37,520 nucleotides of DNA from Acidobacteriaceae bacterium (GTDB lineage Bacteria; Acidobacteriota; Terriglobia; Terriglobales; Acidobacteriaceae): positions 1 to 37,520 of the forward strand of contig JAOAPG010000149.1 of the NCBI GenBank assembly GCA_025462785.1. Reading direction: 5' to 3'. Numbering within the stretch: the stretch's first letter is position 1; each line of letters begins with the position of its first letter. The notes below the pieces were generated by a model. It was not told the origin of the DNA and made no database searches. It was given only the letters and a program-made list of their open reading frames with translations. Positions 28,924 to 37,520 of the stretch are shown here, piece after piece. The position numbers and the translations under genes are program-made.

Positions 28924-30318
28924 GTGGCTACATCTACGCAAACTCGTCCCGAACTCTCCCGCGATCTTGGCGTGAGCCATGCCTCTGCCGTAGTGGTGGG
29001 CACGATCATTGGAAGTGGCGTTTTCTTGGTGCCGGCTGAAATGATGCAGGCCGTTGGCTCGGCCAAACTCGTATACCTGGCTTGGATTGTGGGCGGCTTA
29101 CTTTCATTTTTCGGCGCCCTCACCTATGCGGAACTCGGCGCGATGAAGCCCCAGGCAGGGGGCGAATACGTGTATGTCCGTGATGGGTACGGACCACTGG
29201 CTGGATTTCTTTATGCATGGACGTGGTTCGTCATCGCTAAACCCGCGTCCATCGCCAGTGTGACCATTGCTATCGTGCGCATTCTGGGGAACTTTTCCGC
29301 GTTTTATTTTTTCAGCCACAATGTGATTGACCATCCATTTGCAATCACCTTCGGACAGTTGTTCGCCATCCTTGTTACGGTTCTGATCTCGTTCTTGAAT
29401 TACATCGGAATCAAACGAGCGGGAGAATTCCAACTGGTATTCACTCTGCTAAAGGTAGGAATGATCCTTGCCATCGTAGCAATTGGCTTCAGCTACGCCG
29501 CGGGAAGCTGGAGTCACTTCGGAGGCAGCTACGACGGCGCGGAAGGAGGAATCGCTGGGTTTATGGCGGCGCTGGTTGCAGCGCTCTGGGCGTATGACGG
29601 ATGGAACGATCTGAACATGGTGGCTGGCGAAATCCGTCAACCTGAGCGCAATATTCCCATCGCATTGATTGCGGGCGTTGCGGTCGTTGCTGCGCTTTAC
29701 ATGCTAGTCAACGCTGCCGTGCAGTTCGTATTGCCAGCAGCGGCAGTTGCGGCGACTCCGCGTCCGGCGTCTGATGCAATTGCGCTGGTCCTGGGCCCAG
29801 TCGGCGCCAGTATAGTTTCAATCGGCATGGCGATCTCAATGCTAGTCACTCTCAACGGCACAATCATGAGTGGAGCGCGTGTGCCGTTTGCTATGGCGCG
29901 GGATCGCTATTTTTTCTCGGCAATGGCCGAGGTCCATGCGAAATTCCACACACCCTCGGTCGCGATTATTGTTCAAGCAATTCTTGCCATTTTGCTGCTG
30001 CTGTTGGGAGGTAGTTTCCGCCAACTGTTCTCGCTTGCCATTTTCTCCGAATGGCTCTTCTACATGATCGCCAGCAGCACTGTCTTTGTATTTCGTCGGC
30101 GCGACCCTAATGCATCACGTCCTTACCGTGTTTGGGGATATCCGATCGTTCCCGCCCTGTTTGTGCTCGCCTCCGCGGTATTGCTCTACTACACGTTCAC
30201 CGACAACCTCCGCAATTCAGCGCTGGGATCACTAGTTATTCTGTCGGGTGTTCCAGTCTTCTACTTTTTTGCACGCCTCCGCAAGCAGCGTGCCGCATAT
30301 CCTCTTTCCCAAAACTAG
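28924..30318 (+). CDS. APC-family amino acid permease
   Basis: SHASAVVVGTIIGSGVFLVPAEMMQAVGS, LTYAELGAMKPQAGGEYVYVRDGYGPLAGFLYAWTWF, ALWAYDGWNDLNMVAGEI; GTG start at 28924 preferred over 28828. Confidence 0.9.
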   Translation: MATSTQTRPELSRDLGVSHASAVVVGTIIGSGVFLVPAEMMQAVGSAKLVYLAWIVGGLLSFFGALTYAELGAMKPQAGGEYVYVRDGYGPLAGFLYAWTWFVIAKPASIASVTIAIVRILGNFSAFYFFSHNVIDHPFAITFGQLFAILVTVLISFLNYIGIKRAGEFQLVFTLLKVGMILAIVAIGFSYAAGSWSHFGGSYDGAEGGIAGFMAALVAALWAYDGWNDLNMVAGEIRQPERNIPIALIAGVAVVAALYMLVNAAVQFVLPAAAVAATPRPASDAIALVLGPVGASIVSIGMAISMLVTLNGTIMSGARVPFAMARDRYFFSAMAEVHAKFHTPSVAIIVQAILAILLLLLGGSFRQLFSLAIFSEWLFYMIASSTVFVFRRRDPNASRPYRVWGYPIVPALFVLASAVLLYYTFTDNLRNSALGSLVILSGVPVFYFFARLRKQRAAYPLSQN

Positions 30319-30466
30319 ACACGGTCTCAAATTGAAACGGCGACGGTTACCCTAGTACACGCCCACCAGACACGTTTACCCCGTGTCCATTCTCCCGTAC
30401 TTTGAGAACTCCACCCGCGTCCTCGCCCCCCGGCCCGGGTTCCTCTTTAGGAGCTGATGGAGATCT

Positions 30467-31480
30467 ATGCCTGACAATTTCGAGATGGGTCTTCTGCCGG
30501 AACGAAAACTGGAGTGGCGCACCATTGCCACCAGTTACGGCATCGAGGCTCTTTTCATTCTGCTGTTATTGTTCGTCGGAGTCTTGTGGCCCGAACACCT
30601 CAACATAAAGCCAAAATATTCCATTACCGAACTTATTCCACCACCGGCACCACGTCAGAAAGCTGTTAAGCCGCATCAGAAACGTCCCAAGTTAATGGCG
30701 AAGGCGCTGCCACCCGTGTTTACAGCCCCGAAGCTAGTCGTTCCAAAAGAGTTCCGAAGATCCAAAAAGAAAGAGGAGAAGGTCGAAGCTCCTAACCTTG
30801 AGGCTAAGTTTGTAACGCCCATATTGCCGGTTCAATCGAATGCGATGCCAGCAAAACTCATTTACACGGGCTCCTTCGGCACCTCGGCCCCAGTTACCGT
30901 CAATGCTCCGGTGCAAACGGTGCAAACAGGCGGGTTTGGTGACCCGAACGGACTCAAAGGCGCTGGCAAGGAGAACGCGCCTTTAACTGCAACTCAGATG
31001 GGTGGATTCGATCTGCCTGCGGGAGGCGGGAAAGGAAATGGCAGCGGGGGTACTAAAGGCATCCAGGGCACAGTCACGAGCACCGGCTTTGGAAACGGTA
31101 TTGCTCAGTCAGGTCAGGTAAGAAGTCAGGGTACGGCACAAGTTGGCGGTTTCGGCGCGCAGCAGGTCGCTACTAACACTCCAAAGCGTTTGGTGGAGAA
31201 TGGCCCAGCTACGACTCCGGTCAACATTACTTACAAACCGAATCCGACTTACACGCAGGAGGCTCGTAATCTTCAACTCCAAGGCGAGGTCCTGTTAGAA
31301 GTGCTTTTCGGTGCGAATGGAGAATTGCACGTGAATCGCGTCGTCCGCGGATTGGGACATGGACTCGATGAAGCAGCCGTCGCGGCTGCTAACAAGATCC
31401 AGTTTAAACCTGCTCTGCGCGAGGGTTCAGCGGTTGATTCCACAGCAGTCGTGCATGTCGTCTTTCAACTGGCTATGTGA
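30467..31480 (+). CDS. TonB-family energy transducer
   Basis: Single N-terminal TM, Pro/Lys-rich linker, C-terminal NPTYTQEARNLQLQGEVLLEVLFGANGELHVNRVVRGLGHGLDEAAVAAANKIQFKPAL. Confidence 0.88.
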   Translation: MPDNFEMGLLPERKLEWRTIATSYGIEALFILLLLFVGVLWPEHLNIKPKYSITELIPPPAPRQKAVKPHQKRPKLMAKALPPVFTAPKLVVPKEFRRSKKKEEKVEAPNLEAKFVTPILPVQSNAMPAKLIYTGSFGTSAPVTVNAPVQTVQTGGFGDPNGLKGAGKENAPLTATQMGGFDLPAGGGKGNGSGGTKGIQGTVTSTGFGNGIAQSGQVRSQGTAQVGGFGAQQVATNTPKRLVENGPATTPVNITYKPNPTYTQEARNLQLQGEVLLEVLFGANGELHVNRVVRGLGHGLDEAAVAAANKIQFKPALREGSAVDSTAVVHVVFQLAM

Positions 31481-31568
31481 CATTCAGGCAAGAAGATGCA
31501 GCTGGATAAGGAACCACAGGTTGCAATATTAAGACTTCGAGATGTGAACAGAGAGAGGGAAAAGAGTT

Positions 31569-33365
31569 ATGGGCACAACGAAATCGTTACTCACAGCCGT
31601 CCTGCTCGCCACGCTAACCGCGGCCGCGCAGACTACCAACCAAGCATCGCCTAGCGAAATGCCGGCGACAGTCGCATCCCAACCTGCAACAACGGATGCG
31701 TCCTCCACGCCAGCGCCGGCGCATACCGCTGCTTCGCAGCCGCCTGCTGCAGCGACACAGACGTTGCCACCGGTCGTTACGATGGAAGACGTCGTGAACC
31801 GCGCCATTGCGCGCGAGCATGCGCTTATGGACATGCTCAAGACCAGAAATCCCTTGGTCGAGACCTATCTGCAGAATTTGAAGCCTGATCAGCAGCTTGG
31901 CGCCGTCCCCAAGGAAGATCACTACTTCCTCGGTCGCATGGACCTCGGAGAAAGCGTTGACCGCCGCGACTACCTGACCAAGGATTCCAGCTTGCAAAAG
32001 AGTCTGATGGGCGGAGTCACGAAGCTCTTCAAATTCGAATATCAGCCGATGGGTTTTTCCTGGATGATTTTTGCCGACCGAGAAGACTTCGATCGCAATC
32101 ATTATGAGTTCAAGTATGTGCGCCGCGAATTTCTGGGCGACGTGCGCTGCCTGGTGTTCGACATCACACCCAAGAAAGATGCTGGCAAAGGCCGCTTCGT
32201 CGGCCGCGTTTGGGTCGAGGATCAGGACTATAACATCGTGCGCTTGAACGGCACTTACGCGCCGCGTCCGAGGAACGCATATTTCTTCCACATGGATAGC
32301 TGGCGTTTGAATTTGATTCCCGGCTATTGGGTGCCAGCATATATCTACAGCGAGGAAGGCGACTTCAGCTACGGCGCAAAAGACAAAATGGCATTCAAGG
32401 CCCAGAGCCGCATCTGGGGGTACGATTTGAAGCAGGCTGCTAAGGAAGACGAACTCACGCAGCTGCGAGTTGACTCAGTAAAAGACGACAGCACCGCAGC
32501 TGGCGATGCTTCTCCGCTCGAAGCTCAACGCCAATGGCAGCAGCAGGCCGAAGACAACGTAGTCGCCCGGTTGCAGGAAGCCGGATTGGTCGCACCTGAA
32601 GGTGAAGTCGATAAAGTTTTGCAGACTGTCATCAACAATCTCGAGGTCACGAACAACATCGATCTTCCCCGCCCCGTTCGTGCCCGTGTCATGCTAACGT
32701 CCCCGCTGGAAACCTTCAGCGTGGGCAATACCATCATCGTGAGCCGCGGCCTTATCGATGTTCTTCCTGATGAGGCGAGCCTCGCTATGGTTCTTTCGCA
32801 TGAACTCGCGCACATCGTCCTCGGACACAACTTGGGCAGCAAATTCGCCTTCAACGATCGCATGCTATTCAATGACGAATCCACATATAGCAATTTGGGA
32901 TTCCGTCACAACCCCGATGAAGAAACCGCAGCTGACACCAAAGCTCAAGATCTGCTGAAGAACTCGCCATATGCGCAGAAGCTTGATACCGCAAGATTGT
33001 TCCTGAAAGAACTCTCGGCGCGCTCTCCGCAGCTTTCCGCACTACTGACTGCTCACTTGGGCAACAGTTTTGTCGACAGCAAGTCTGGCCAGTTGACGCG
33101 GTTGTCAGGATTGATCGCAGGAGGTCCGGCGCTTGATGCAAACAAGCTGGATCAAATGTCTGCTTTGCCTCTGGGTGGACGTGTGAAGCTGAACGCTTGG
33201 GACGATCATGTGGAACTGGCAAAGTCAGCTCCGGTCGCGATCACTTCGGCACGGGACAAAATGCCGTTCGAAGTAACACCGTTCTTCCCGCGTCTGACGC
33301 GATTGATGAGTGGTGCGGCGCCGAGCAGTACAACAACTGCGGCGAATGCAACGCCTAACAATTAA
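31569..33365 (+). CDS. M48-family peptidase-like protein
   Basis: Signal peptide, Ala/Pro/Thr-rich segment, then ASLAMVLSHELAHIVLGHNLGSKF (HELAH) and DEETAADTKAQDLL. Confidence 0.88.
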   Translation: MGTTKSLLTAVLLATLTAAAQTTNQASPSEMPATVASQPATTDASSTPAPAHTAASQPPAAATQTLPPVVTMEDVVNRAIAREHALMDMLKTRNPLVETYLQNLKPDQQLGAVPKEDHYFLGRMDLGESVDRRDYLTKDSSLQKSLMGGVTKLFKFEYQPMGFSWMIFADREDFDRNHYEFKYVRREFLGDVRCLVFDITPKKDAGKGRFVGRVWVEDQDYNIVRLNGTYAPRPRNAYFFHMDSWRLNLIPGYWVPAYIYSEEGDFSYGAKDKMAFKAQSRIWGYDLKQAAKEDELTQLRVDSVKDDSTAAGDASPLEAQRQWQQQAEDNVVARLQEAGLVAPEGEVDKVLQTVINNLEVTNNIDLPRPVRARVMLTSPLETFSVGNTIIVSRGLIDVLPDEASLAMVLSHELAHIVLGHNLGSKFAFNDRMLFNDESTYSNLGFRHNPDEETAADTKAQDLLKNSPYAQKLDTARLFLKELSARSPQLSALLTAHLGNSFVDSKSGQLTRLSGLIAGGPALDANKLDQMSALPLGGRVKLNAWDDHVELAKSAPVAITSARDKMPFEVTPFFPRLTRLMSGAAPSSTTTAANATPNN

Positions 33366-33420
33366 CCTGCTAAACGATAGGGCAAGGGCTTCCTAGCCGT
33401 CTTCAAATTGAGTAATGACG

Positions 33421-33454
33421 AGGCCGAGAGCGGAAGAATTCCGATTCTCGGCCT
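33421..33454. terminator. Bidirectional hairpin between convergent genes
   Basis: AGGCCGAGA-gCGGAAgaaTTCCGat-TCTCGGCCT; lies between stop at 33365 (+) and stop at 33461 (-). Confidence 0.75.
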
Positions 33455-33460
33455 TAGTAC

Positions 33461-34051
33461 TTATGGGGTGCAGTAATAGATCCTGGCGGGCAATATGTTC
33501 CAGAACTGAAATCCGTGCTTCACTGAACGGAAATTAGATTTCAGATATGGCAGCGCAACATTGGTAAATTGATACATCAAAAAAACTCCATCTGTCCCGA
33601 GGGCACGTCGCGACTCGCCGATAACTTCTTGCCGCATCGAATCCGTCAGAGTGCTGTAAGGAATGCCGGAAACGATGTAGTCTGCGTGTTCCAGCTGCAA
33701 TGATCTGAGTACTTCTCGCACCTTGTCCGCCGACGCGTGCGCAACATGCAACCTCGTATCGCTGATTTCCTCACGTAAAAAATCGACGAACTCCTCGTTC
33801 AATTCGAAAACTATCAGTTTCGCATCCGAGCGCATGCGTTTGAGTATCTCTTGCGTAATCGTTCCAACACCGGGCCCGAATTCGACAAGGACTCGAGCCT
33901 TTTGCCAATCAATCTTGGAAAGTACATCGTCGACTAGGAATCGTGAACTCGGAACGACCGAGCCCAGCATTAGGGGCGCTTTGAAGAAATTCTGAGCAAA
34001 AAGGATTGTGGAAGAGCCAGGCTTTCGCAATTTTCGAACTAGATCGTGCAT
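33461..34051 (-). CDS. Class I SAM-dependent methyltransferase (phospholipid N-methyltransferase / rRNA dimethylase-like)
   Basis: FFKAPLMLGSVVPSSRFLVDDVLSKIDWQKARVLVEFGPGVGTITQEILKRM, LIVFELNEEFVDFLRE, ADYIVSGIPYSTL. Confidence 0.85.
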   Translation of the reverse strand: MHDLVRKLRKPGSSTILFAQNFFKAPLMLGSVVPSSRFLVDDVLSKIDWQKARVLVEFGPGVGTITQEILKRMRSDAKLIVFELNEEFVDFLREEISDTRLHVAHASADKVREVLRSLQLEHADYIVSGIPYSTLTDSMRQEVIGESRRALGTDGVFLMYQFTNVALPYLKSNFRSVKHGFQFWNILPARIYYCTP

Positions 34052-34178
34052 TCGAATCCCTCTGTGACATGGGTCTTCCAAGACATTACACGCATTGAGA
34101 GTAGAAGCGGATTTTTTCGGGAGCTGCCGGTGTGGCTATACGTTCGTTATGAAGCACTTGTTAATAGTGGCCTTCCAA

Positions 34179-34208
34179 TTCTCCTATTTTTGAATTCAAA
34201 AAGGAGAA
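34179..34208. repeat. Inverted repeat with palindromic core
   Basis: TTCTCC-ta-TTTTTGAATTCAAAAA-GGAGAA: 14-bp stem with one 2-nt bulge, in the dinB/methyltransferase intergenic region. Confidence 0.8.
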
Positions 34209-34228
34209 GAAAGCGTTTTTTGCCCGAG

Positions 34229-35473
34229 TCAGCTTTGTCCCTTATTTTTTCCCGGCACCGCTGCGGGATTCTCCTGCGTTCTCTCCCGGAATCCTCCCTT
34301 TAATCCTGACGCCAGCGACACCGTCGACTCGCCGAACTTATCGCGTAGCTTGTCCGCCGCCGACAACGCTCTCTGCCATCGCTCTCGAGGGCCATCCTCA
34401 AGCAGATTTCCTTGCTCTGCCCGCCCTTCGAAAGACGATGCTTGTACGCCAAGTAGCCGAACCAGTGCACCCTTGTGCCAGTTCTTGCGGAATAGTGTTC
34501 GGATCGCTGCGAAAATTTCCGTATCGAGCTGTGTTGGGGCGTCTAAAGTGCGAGCGCGTGTGATCGTCGTGAAGTCTTTGTAGCGCAACTTGAGCTGCAG
34601 AGTCTTTGCGTGGAGATCTCCTTCCCGCAATCGTCTACCCACCATCTCCGAGAGTCTCATCAGAGTGGCCTCTATTTGAGTAACGTCAGCAGTGTCGTCG
34701 TTATAAGTATGCTCGTGACTGATCGATTTCGGGTCGCTCTCTGCTCCTACTTCAGTGTCAAACCATCCACCAGCATCTTCACCTCGCGCCTTGCCTGCGA
34801 GCGCTAATCCCCATTTGCCAAAGTGGTCTTCGAGGAAAGCATCGTCAAATCGGCCAAGATCGCCAACTCGCCGAATACCGAGCCCCTGCAAATTTTGTTC
34901 TGTTACTTTGCCGACGCCCGGAATATCACGAACATCAAGCGGCGCCAGGAATCTCGCTTCTTGCCCCGGAATCACCCAGAGTACGCCGTGTGGCTTGGCT
35001 TTCGCGGATGACACCTTCGCTATCAGTCGCGAAATACCGATGCCAATCGAGCAGTTCAGTTGTGTTTCGGCTTTCACTTTCTGATTCAGGCAATGCGCGG
35101 CTCTCAACGGCGGTCCGTGCAGGCGTTCCGTTCCTGTCATGTCGAGATATGCCTCGTCGATCGAAGCCATTTCGACCATTGGAGAAAACGAACAAAGAAC
35201 ACGGTGCACTTGTTCTGAGCAATCGCGATAGCGGTCCATGTGCCCATTCACAAAAATGGCGTGAGGGCATAATTTCTCAGCCGTCCGCAAAGGCATGGCT
35301 GAGTGCACGCCGAATTTGCGAGCTTCGTACGAGGCGGCAGAAACCACACCCCGCTCGCCTCGCTGCCCGCCAACTACGACGGCTTTGCCCTTTAGGGATG
35401 GATCAAAGATCTCTTCCACGGACAAAAAGAAGTCATACATGTCGACATGAAAGATGTTTCGGGGAAAAGGCAT
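34229..35473 (-). CDS. dinB: DNA polymerase IV (Y-family)
   Basis: MPFPRNIFHVDMYDFFLSVEEIFDPSLKGKAVVVGGQRGERGVVSAASYEARKFGVHSAMPL, MASIDEAYLDMTGTERL, IGIGISRLIAKVSSAKAKPHG. ORF extends to 35689 but the domain starts at ATG 35473. Confidence 0.93.
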   Translation of the reverse strand: MPFPRNIFHVDMYDFFLSVEEIFDPSLKGKAVVVGGQRGERGVVSAASYEARKFGVHSAMPLRTAEKLCPHAIFVNGHMDRYRDCSEQVHRVLCSFSPMVEMASIDEAYLDMTGTERLHGPPLRAAHCLNQKVKAETQLNCSIGIGISRLIAKVSSAKAKPHGVLWVIPGQEARFLAPLDVRDIPGVGKVTEQNLQGLGIRRVGDLGRFDDAFLEDHFGKWGLALAGKARGEDAGGWFDTEVGAESDPKSISHEHTYNDDTADVTQIEATLMRLSEMVGRRLREGDLHAKTLQLKLRYKDFTTITRARTLDAPTQLDTEIFAAIRTLFRKNWHKGALVRLLGVQASSFEGRAEQGNLLEDGPRERWQRALSAADKLRDKFGESTVSLASGLKGGFRERTQENPAAVPGKNKGQS

Positions 35474-35574
35474 TGGGATGAGGCTGTGAGCCCGCCAGAC
35501 CGAGGTTATTCGGTCTGACTCCAAGCTCCATCCGATTTTAGCAACTACAGGAGATCGCGACGAAGACTCCGCCC

Positions 35575-37125
35575 TTAGTCTCCGATCGAAACTAACGGCT
35601 CGAATCCAATTGCTCGGCGAGGCGTCGGAACTTTGAGGTCTGGCATAGGCTTGCCGGCAAACAGGTGCCGGCATGGTTTGGCGAGCCATCTAGCCCACTT
35701 CCCTGACCAACTGACACGCGCGCTGTCGGTGGCGATTCCGGTGTCGGCGTACATCTGCCGGTAAATTTTAGAAATCAAAATAAACGCAAGCCGTCCCCGG
35801 CTCGATTTGATAAAGCTCGATCGCTTCCAGATTGATTTCAAGCTGTAAAAATTGTCCCAGACGGTTTGCGTTCGCGCGCGAATCTCCTCGCCCGACATAA
35901 TCGGATGATCCCAGTAAACCTTGGGACGAAGCGCCTGCGGAATAAGCCACCGCCGAGTTAGCGGAATTCCAGCAATCATCGGCGGATTGCCAGCAAACCC
36001 CTTCTCCCATCGATTGAAGTCTATTGTGCCCGGGTAAGGACTCAGCATCACAAACTGTGCAAAAGTGACATCAGCGCTGATGGCAGCCGCTGCTGTGGCG
36101 TCGAAAGTTTCCGGGCGATCGCTCGGAAGTCCGAAGATAAACGATCCGAGTACGTGCACTCCATGTCGCCGGAAAGTTCTTAAGCGCTCGATCAGATTAT
36201 CGCCGGCAAGATTGAAGTCCTTGTATACGTCCTTCAAGCCCGCGGGAGTTACAGACTCAACCCCGACCAACGCTCCTTTTATACGCGCCGCTTTCATCGC
36301 ATCAAGAAACTCAAGATCCTCGGCGGCTTCCATTGTAATTTGAGTAAAAAAGACCATGTCGTCCGGGAGTTGCGCCAATCGGGACATGAGCTCAAATCTC
36401 TCCGCACGGATGGCGGTCAACTCATTTACTCGTGGGGTATTGTTTTGTTGAGTCGCAAGTTTGATGTCAGTAATTGTTACTGGGTAGAAATTGTCGTCGG
36501 CGAGCGCTATGAATCGGAAACCTAATCGCCGAAGCTGAACAATCTCTTCGATCACGACGTCGGAAGCGCGCTGCCGAGGCCGCTGCCCATCGGTTCGCCA
36601 AACGGAACAAAATGAACAATGCTTTGGACATCCACGCACTGTTTGTACGGACGCCCACATGTAACGATCACGAGGCACCAAATCCCATCGGGCCGCCATA
36701 AACTCGCTTGCTTCAATTTGCCCGCCTGTATAGACCGACTGGGGGGTACCTTTGCGGCAATCCTCCAGCGCTCGCGCCCATGCCACATCGCCGTCACCCT
36801 TTACCACTCCGTGCGCACCACCTAAATTTATCGCTTCGTCTGGATACAGCGTCGCGTGGATGCCGCCAAAAATTACGTAAGCGCCACGACTGCGCGCCAG
36901 CTTTCCGATCTCATATCCGCGTAGAGCATTCGCTGTGTGAATTCCAATCCCAACAATGTCACCCTTTTGAATGCTCTCCTGATCTACCTGGGCTAGCGTT
37001 TCATCCACCAGAATCGGGTCGCCGAAGGTGGCGGGGGTTGCGGCGGCGAGTACGTACTGCCAACGAGGCGTGATGACAGCGGTGCCGAACGAAACTGTAC
37101 TAGGATTCACAAGGTGAACGGTCAA
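35575..37125 (-). CDS. B12-binding-domain radical SAM protein
   Basis: N-terminal cobalamin-binding-like region (GIGIHTANALRGYEIGKLARSRGAYVIFGGIHATLYPDEA), CPKHCSFCSVW (CxxxCxxC), ALADDNFYP, LVGVESVTPAGLKDVYKDFN, GSFIFGLPSDRPETF. Confidence 0.9.
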   Translation of the reverse strand: MTVHLVNPSTVSFGTAVITPRWQYVLAAATPATFGDPILVDETLAQVDQESIQKGDIVGIGIHTANALRGYEIGKLARSRGAYVIFGGIHATLYPDEAINLGGAHGVVKGDGDVAWARALEDCRKGTPQSVYTGGQIEASEFMAARWDLVPRDRYMWASVQTVRGCPKHCSFCSVWRTDGQRPRQRASDVVIEEIVQLRRLGFRFIALADDNFYPVTITDIKLATQQNNTPRVNELTAIRAERFELMSRLAQLPDDMVFFTQITMEAAEDLEFLDAMKAARIKGALVGVESVTPAGLKDVYKDFNLAGDNLIERLRTFRRHGVHVLGSFIFGLPSDRPETFDATAAAAISADVTFAQFVMLSPYPGTIDFNRWEKGFAGNPPMIAGIPLTRRWLIPQALRPKVYWDHPIMSGEEIRARTQTVWDNFYSLKSIWKRSSFIKSSRGRLAFILISKIYRQMYADTGIATDSARVSWSGKWARWLAKPCRHLFAGKPMPDLKVPTPRRAIGFEPLVSIGD

Positions 37126-37413
37126 TCGTGGAGCTCCTTGTAGCGAGAATTGCCGTGAATCGCGACCCTATTTTGCCATAATCTTCAAGGGGACGAGTTC
37201 CGCGTCATTGATGGTTCTGATAGCGGGTTTTGACGGTTGCAACAATGATTCGAATATGTAATTCGCTTGCAACGCCTAGGACGGAATGAAAGAAGTCAAT
37301 CATTCGGCCGTGGAACGCGGGCGGAGAAGACTAAAATGAGCCGAACCCGTCAGAAACGCTGATGGCAGCGTAGGCTAAAGACACGGTCCTGTCAAGATCG
37401 ATGACTGCAGATT

Positions 37414-37520
37414 GTCATACCACAATAGAAATGTCCCCGGTTTGTCCACAATAGAAATGTCCCCTGGTTTTTGGTTTCACCATGCTGCAGAAAAAGCAGG
37501 TGTGTTCATCTGTTGATAGC
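37414..37520 (+). mobile_element. Probable terminal region of an insertion sequence (partial; runs off right edge)
   Basis: Two exact 19-bp copies of CCACAATAGAAATGTCCCC at 37420-37438 and 37446-37464 (26-bp period), followed by an ATG at 37482 opening a frame to the window end (MLQKKQVCSSVDS). Repeated 'AATAGAAATGTCC' resembles ends of IS481/ISNCY-like integrase-type elements (recollection). Confidence 0.6.

Noticed and set aside
30368-30388. Short hairpin GACACG-TTTACCC-CGTGTC before the TonB gene as a terminator
   Set aside because: Only a 6-bp stem with no T-tract; insufficient.
31614-32291. 225-aa minus-strand ORF within the M48 peptidase gene
   Set aside because: Antisense shadow of a well-supported gene; Arg-rich, non-family translation.
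35474-35689. N-terminal extension of dinB
   Set aside because: Overlaps the radical SAM gene end (35575) and is not Pol IV-like; the domain begins at MPFPRNIFHVDM.
1-37520. CRISPR arrays, toxin-antitoxin pairs, phage-defence islands
   Set aside because: No regularly spaced repeat array, Cas-like ORF or recognisable defence genes were seen on either strand.

Overview
This 37.5 kb window looks like a bacterial chromosome segment, and gene content suggests Acidobacteria (inference only). Most of it is housekeeping or ordinary accessory genes: bifunctional homocysteine methyltransferase/MTHFR, xseB, polyprenyl synthetase, crcB, DUF190, bshB1, hpt, a GAF-GAF-SpoIIE phosphatase, lysA, nadK, tlyA, yebC, purQ, a Ser/Thr kinase with beta-propeller, Gfo/Idh/MocA, MscS, BadF-type kinase, SSS and APC transporters, TonB, M48 peptidase, dinB and a B12-binding radical SAM protein. 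The signals most worth a second look are: (1) a well-supported fluoride (crcB) riboswitch at ~4236-4296 with a visible SD-sequestering switch hairpin, leading a compact crcB-DUF190-bshB1 operon that may link fluoride stress to bacillithiol synthesis; (2) two overlapping, divergent 2OG-Fe(II) oxygenase-like genes (15941-18042), the first carrying a duplicated 30-aa proline-rich module next to a prolyl-hydroxylase-like domain; (3) a frameshifted MscS-type channel gene (24552-26386); (4) a 5'-truncated AI-2E-type transporter; (5) a small HEGGH membrane protein; (6) the edge of a probable insertion sequence at the right end, marked by two exact 19-bp repeats with 26-bp period. No CRISPR array, rRNA or tRNA could be supported. 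All family assignments come from reading motifs by eye; no searches were run.
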